Positions 60,328 through 64,000 of a stretch of DNA of 64,000 bases are shown piece by piece; the first letter of the stretch is position 1; the number at the start of each line of letters is the position of its first letter. Source of the stretch: CAVSJA01 sp963728145 (GTDB lineage Bacteria > Bacteroidota > Bacteroidia > Chitinophagales > Chitinophagaceae); contig CAVSJA010000009.1 in assembly GCA_963728145.1 (NCBI GenBank), forward strand, positions 434,001-498,000, in the 5' to 3' direction. The notes beneath the pieces are model-generated. The model ran no database searches. It had not been told where the DNA came from and saw only the letters and a list, made by a program, of their open reading frames with translations. A program made the translations under genes and the position numbers.

Positions 60328-63300
60328 ATGAAACTTCTAGTTCTGTTGTTTGCTCTTTTCTTGCCATTTTATTTGGTGAGCCAGGATCTTATGGCTCTAA
60401 AGGATCAGGTTTCGAGCCTGTACGAAAAAGGCGAATCGAAAAAAGCAATTCCTATTGCTGAAAAAGCCCGGCAATTGGCGGCAAAAACTTATGGCTCCCG
60501 TCATGCGAACTACGCCTATTTCTTAAATGTACTTGGAATACTGTATGCTGACACTGGAGAATATCAGAAGGCAGAGCCACTATATAAGGAGGCTGCAGAT
60601 ATTTATAAGACGACTGCAGGAATCAGTCATCCAAATTATGTAGGCGCTCTGGACAATCTTGCGAGTGTTTACACTAACCTTGGAGACTATGCGAAAGCCG
60701 AATCCCTTTATCTTCAGGTGAAGGAATCGATAAAGAAAAACCCTGGTCCAACCCATTGGGAATATGCGAAGTTATTGGGTGATCTTGGTCTTCTCTACCA
60801 TCGAAAAGGTGAAATGAAAAAAGCCGAGCAGACTTATCTGGAAGGCTTATCGGTGTGGGAAAACGGGCGTAATGAGCAGGGGAGAGATTACGCAACAAGT
60901 CTTGGTAATCTGGCAGCCGTATATCTCGAGATCGGGTTATATGCCAAAGCAGAACCGGTACTAATAAAGGCTAACAAGGTTTTTAAGCGTACAATAAACA
61001 TCGATCACCCGGCCTATGGTAACAATTTAAATACGCTTGGCGTTCTTTATTCGAAAATGGGAAAGTTCAAAGAGTCAGAGCAATACTATTTGGAAGCGGG
61101 TTCAATCGTAAAAAAGTTCTATGGAGAAAATAGCATGGACTTTTCAGTAAACCTGGGAAATATGGCGAGGCTCTATGGAGAAATGGGACAATTCAAGAAG
61201 GCGGAAGAATTTTCTTTAAAAGAGATCGCGCTATTGCAAAAACTTTACGGGGAAGGACATTCAGATTATGCGAATAGTTTGAGCACGCTTGGGGTTATGT
61301 ACAATGAAACAAATCAACCTCAAAAGGCTCAGCCACTTCTCCTCAAGGCGAAGGAAATCTTCGAGAGGAACAAGGATCCCCAGCATGCCTATGCACTTAA
61401 TAATCTTGCTGCGCTTTACATCAATCTCGGCCAATTCGAAAAAGCAGAACAACTATATGTAGAAGCAAATCAGATCAACCAAAGATTGTTCGGAAGCAAC
61501 GATCATATTCTATATGCGAATACGCTGAATAACCTTGCTCAATTCTATGCAGAGATCAACCAGATGGACAAGGCAATTGAGACGATGAAAAAGTCGATTG
61601 ATCTCAAAAGAAAATTGCTTGGAGAAAATCATCCTGACTATGCAATTGCACTTGATAATCTCGCAAGCATTTATCTGCAACAAGACGACTATAAAAATGC
61701 AGCACCATTATCTGTCCAGGCCGCACAAATAAGAGAAAAGACATTGGGTCCGGACCATCCTTTATACGCGCGCAGTCTTCACACCGTTGCGATGGTATAT
61801 CAGAAATCGGGCGACTATCGAAAGGCCGAGGAGCTTCTCCTTCGTTACTCAGCTATTATGAAGGCAAATTTTGGAGAAAAAAACGCTGACTATTCTACGA
61901 GCCTGAATGACCTTGGCGTCTTTTACTTCAGTATTGGATATTTGGATAAGTCAGAGTCCTATCTCTTGAAAGCCGCTGAGATAGGTAAGTTAACCCAAGG
62001 TGAAAAACATCCTGAATATGCAACTCAATTAGACAATTTGGCGAAGCTTTATTTTCTGAAGAATGATTTTCCGAAAGCAGCTTCTTATTCAATGGCGAGC
62101 AACCAAATTTTTCTGGACAATGCCCGCAGAACGTTCGCCAGTTTATCCGATAAAGAAAAAACTGTTTTTCTAGAATCGAGATTCGATAAATTTCAATTTG
62201 CAAACAATATTCTCGACAAAAGCAAAAACCCGGATCCGAACTTTAAGCAATCTATCTTTAATCACTTGCTGATGCTTAAGTCTCTGGCATTAAGCGATAC
62301 CAAAGATATGTTTACCTCGATTCGTAAAGGGAAGGATAACGATCTTAAAAACTTATTAGAAAAATGGGAAGATAATAAGCGAATGCTTTCCAGGCAATAC
62401 GCGATGCCGGCGGACAGACGAATTTCCAATTTGAAGGAATTTGAAACGCAAACCGATGAGTTAGAAAAACAATTGAATCGCAGATCTACCGAATATCGTG
62501 AACAGCAATCGGGCATGAACATAACTTTTCAGGACATTCAAAAAAGGTTAAGTGCTGATGAAGTTGCTATTGATTTTGTGTATTACAGGCAGTTTGACAA
62601 AAAGTGGACGGACAAGATTAAGTATGCCGCGTATATTCTTAAGAAAAACGATGCGACGCCTATTTTTGTTCCCTTATGTAATGAGCAAGATCTAAACGGA
62701 ATCTTGAAAAAAACCAGGGCTTCGAATTCTCGCGAAATGGTGAACAAATTATATCGCGGAGGGAAAGAAAGTACAGCAGCTATGTCGTCTGCATCCGTGC
62801 TTGGCGACAGCTTGTACAAGTTGATCTGGCAACCATTGGAAGTTCACCTGGGAGGTATAAAGAAAGTAAATCTTGTACCTGCTGGAAAATTGTTTTCAAT
62901 AGCCTTCCAGGCATTACCAACAAGTAAAGATGAGTTGTTGATTGATAGGTATGTTGTGGAGCAATTTACCAGTACTAGAGAATTAGCGCTTGACAAAAAA
63001 AACTTAGGAAAACCGTTGGGCATCGCAATGTTTGGGGACGCAAAATTTACTATGAGCGGCCCGGGTACCGGATCCGGGTACAAATGGAGCGACTTGCCAG
63101 GGACCGCAAACGAAGTCAATAATATCGAGAAACTATTTCAGCAAAACCGAATCCCTACAGTTAAATACCTAGGACAATCTGCATCTGAATCAAATTTCAA
63201 AAAGATTTCCGGAAACTCGCCCGAGATTATACACATGGCAACTCATGGGTTCTTTCTTCCTATTCAGTATAGTTCCAATGAAAATTCTTCAGGAATAGAA

Positions 63301-63729
63301 CAGTATTCTTCATCAACAGAACCTTTGTTAAGAAACGGTCTACTGCTTGCAGGTGCAAATAATTCGTGGAGTAATAATTTGCTTTTACCAGGTGCAGAAG
63401 ATGGAATAGTGACCGCTTACGAGATTTCTCAGCTAGATCTGACCAACACAAAGCTTGTTGTGCTAAGTGCATGTGAAACTGCACTCGGGGATGTGCAAGG
63501 AACAGAAGGCGTCTTTGGTTTGCAGCGAAGCTTCAAAATGGCTGGGGTCGATAAATTGATTTTAAGTCTTTGGCAGGTTCCAGACAAAGAAACCGCGGAA
63601 CTAATGACGATGTTCTATCAAAATTGGTTGAGTGGATTGCCAATAAGGCAATCGTTTAATGCTGCCCAGGCTGAAATGAGAAAAAAATACACTCCATATT
63701 TTTGGGCCGCGTTTGTATTAATTGATTAA
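60328..63729 (+). CDS. Exported TPR-CHAT protein
   Basis: A 1133-residue protein with signal MKLLVLLFALFLPFYLVSQ. Residues ~25-600 are about 14 kinesin-light-chain-like TPRs (42-residue units with HPxYAxxLxNLAxLY, e.g. GENHPDYAIALDNLASIYLQQDDY). After a helical spacer, residues ~780-1133 form a CHAT domain with IIHMATHGFF (H973), LVVLSACETALGDVQGTEG (C1049), and ILSLWQVPDKETAELM...AFVLID. Both active residues are present. Secretion puts it outside the cytosol, unlike Craspase-type TPR-CHAT partners of gRAMP; no gRAMP gene is seen. A role in surface or periplasmic protein processing is inferred. Confidence 0.92.
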   Translation: MKLLVLLFALFLPFYLVSQDLMALKDQVSSLYEKGESKKAIPIAEKARQLAAKTYGSRHANYAYFLNVLGILYADTGEYQKAEPLYKEAADIYKTTAGISHPNYVGALDNLASVYTNLGDYAKAESLYLQVKESIKKNPGPTHWEYAKLLGDLGLLYHRKGEMKKAEQTYLEGLSVWENGRNEQGRDYATSLGNLAAVYLEIGLYAKAEPVLIKANKVFKRTINIDHPAYGNNLNTLGVLYSKMGKFKESEQYYLEAGSIVKKFYGENSMDFSVNLGNMARLYGEMGQFKKAEEFSLKEIALLQKLYGEGHSDYANSLSTLGVMYNETNQPQKAQPLLLKAKEIFERNKDPQHAYALNNLAALYINLGQFEKAEQLYVEANQINQRLFGSNDHILYANTLNNLAQFYAEINQMDKAIETMKKSIDLKRKLLGENHPDYAIALDNLASIYLQQDDYKNAAPLSVQAAQIREKTLGPDHPLYARSLHTVAMVYQKSGDYRKAEELLLRYSAIMKANFGEKNADYSTSLNDLGVFYFSIGYLDKSESYLLKAAEIGKLTQGEKHPEYATQLDNLAKLYFLKNDFPKAASYSMASNQIFLDNARRTFASLSDKEKTVFLESRFDKFQFANNILDKSKNPDPNFKQSIFNHLLMLKSLALSDTKDMFTSIRKGKDNDLKNLLEKWEDNKRMLSRQYAMPADRRISNLKEFETQTDELEKQLNRRSTEYREQQSGMNITFQDIQKRLSADEVAIDFVYYRQFDKKWTDKIKYAAYILKKNDATPIFVPLCNEQDLNGILKKTRASNSREMVNKLYRGGKESTAAMSSASVLGDSLYKLIWQPLEVHLGGIKKVNLVPAGKLFSIAFQALPTSKDELLIDRYVVEQFTSTRELALDKKNLGKPLGIAMFGDAKFTMSGPGTGSGYKWSDLPGTANEVNNIEKLFQQNRIPTVKYLGQSASESNFKKISGNSPEIIHMATHGFFLPIQYSSNENSSGIEQYSSSTEPLLRNGLLLAGANNSWSNNLLLPGAEDGIVTAYEISQLDLTNTKLVVLSACETALGDVQGTEGVFGLQRSFKMAGVDKLILSLWQVPDKETAELMTMFYQNWLSGLPIRQSFNAAQAEMRKKYTPYFWAAFVLID

Positions 63730-63778
63730 CCTGTTATGGAAACCGGCTGCTTCTGTGTCAAAACTATAAAATAATTCT

Positions 63779-64000
63779 ATGGCTGAATTTAATACTGCTT
63801 CCGCCATGGCGGGGAAGGCCGGCGTGCGCAAAAGCAAAAAATTATCTACAGAGGTTGATCTAACGCCAATGGTTGACCTGGGATTTTTGTTGATCACTTT
63901 TTTTATAATTACTACAAAGCTTGCAGAGGCGAAAGCAATGAGAGTTATTGTACCAACTGATCAAGGAGAAAGTCCCGTCTGCGCGAGTTGTGCGCTGACA
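63779..64000 (+). CDS. ExbD/TolR-family energy-transduction protein (partial)
   Basis: The first 74 residues from ATG 63779 to the window edge. Seen: a cytosolic basic N-terminus (AGVRKSKKLSTEVDLTPMVDLGFLLITFFIITTK) with the TM helix and the conserved Asp in DLTPMVDLG. ExbD/TolR proteins couple the proton gradient through ExbB/TolQ to outer-membrane transport. It lies 50 bases after the TPR-CHAT gene; the rest is outside the window. Confidence 0.9.
   Translation, partial: MAEFNTASAMAGKAGVRKSKKLSTEVDLTPMVDLGFLLITFFIITTKLAEAKAMRVIVPTDQGESPVCASCALT

Noticed and set aside
60328..63729. A Craspase-type RNA-guided system
   Set aside because: TPR-CHAT resembles the Csx29 class, but there is no gRAMP or CRISPR array here, and the protein has a signal peptide.

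Overview
The window comes from a member of the Bacteroidota, most probably Chitinophagaceae or a close relative. The evidence is a type IX secretion (T9SS) sorting domain, many short lipoproteins with Bacteroidota-style lipoboxes, DUF2490/DUF3570/DUF4266 families, promoter -7 boxes of the TAnnTTTG type (before tRNA-Phe, kdsD, manC, asnS and an aminotransferase), and an almost complete lack of Shine-Dalgarno sequences. No phage, integrase, transposase or CRISPR array was seen.

Layout. 1-3.3 kb: edge of a PIF1/RecD-like helicase, SSB, zinc-ribbon protein, GNAT acetyltransferase and small proteins. 3.4-9.6 kb: a 1435-residue protein fusing a peptidoglycan amidase, a caspase-like protease and a CHAT protease, divergent from a cytosolic-looking subtilisin. 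9.7-15.9 kb: an RND efflux operon (tolC-like, adaptor, pump) behind a TetR regulator with two matching palindromic operators. 15.9-20.8 kb: a CHAT protease gene five bases upstream of a membrane-anchored STAND NTPase gene. 21-26.5 kb: small conserved genes, including a CPFH/CC cysteine-protein pair. 27-33.3 kb: exported aspartase, exported asparaginase, porin and dicarboxylate transporter. 33-43 kb: TlpA-like protein, DUF2490, carbonic anhydrase, tRNA-Phe, a multiply frameshifted recQ, kdsD, an S41 peptidase and manC. 43-53 kb: a DEDDy exonuclease, RidA, MmcQ, a putative flavinylation operon (DUF3570, DUF4266, thioredoxin-ApbE), an aminotransferase, GNAT and HAD proteins. 53-60 kb: T9SS cargo, S74-type surface protein, FeoB, AsnS. 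60.3-64 kb: exported TPR-CHAT protein followed by an ExbD/TolR-like gene.

Two themes stand out. First, three different CHAT proteases plus a caspase and a subtilisin lie in one 64-kb window. Two loci look like regulated proteolytic switches: amidase-caspase-CHAT with the subtilisin, and CHAT with a transmembrane STAND protein. These are the best candidates for undescribed immunity, stress or cell-death systems. Second, intergenic DNA is unusually structured. It holds degenerate tandem word arrays of 7-9 nt period, often as inverted pairs and often starting at a stop codon, plus REP/BIME-like palindromic units at 43.2, 45.2 and 52.9 kb.

All functions are inferred by reading the sequence; no database search was run.
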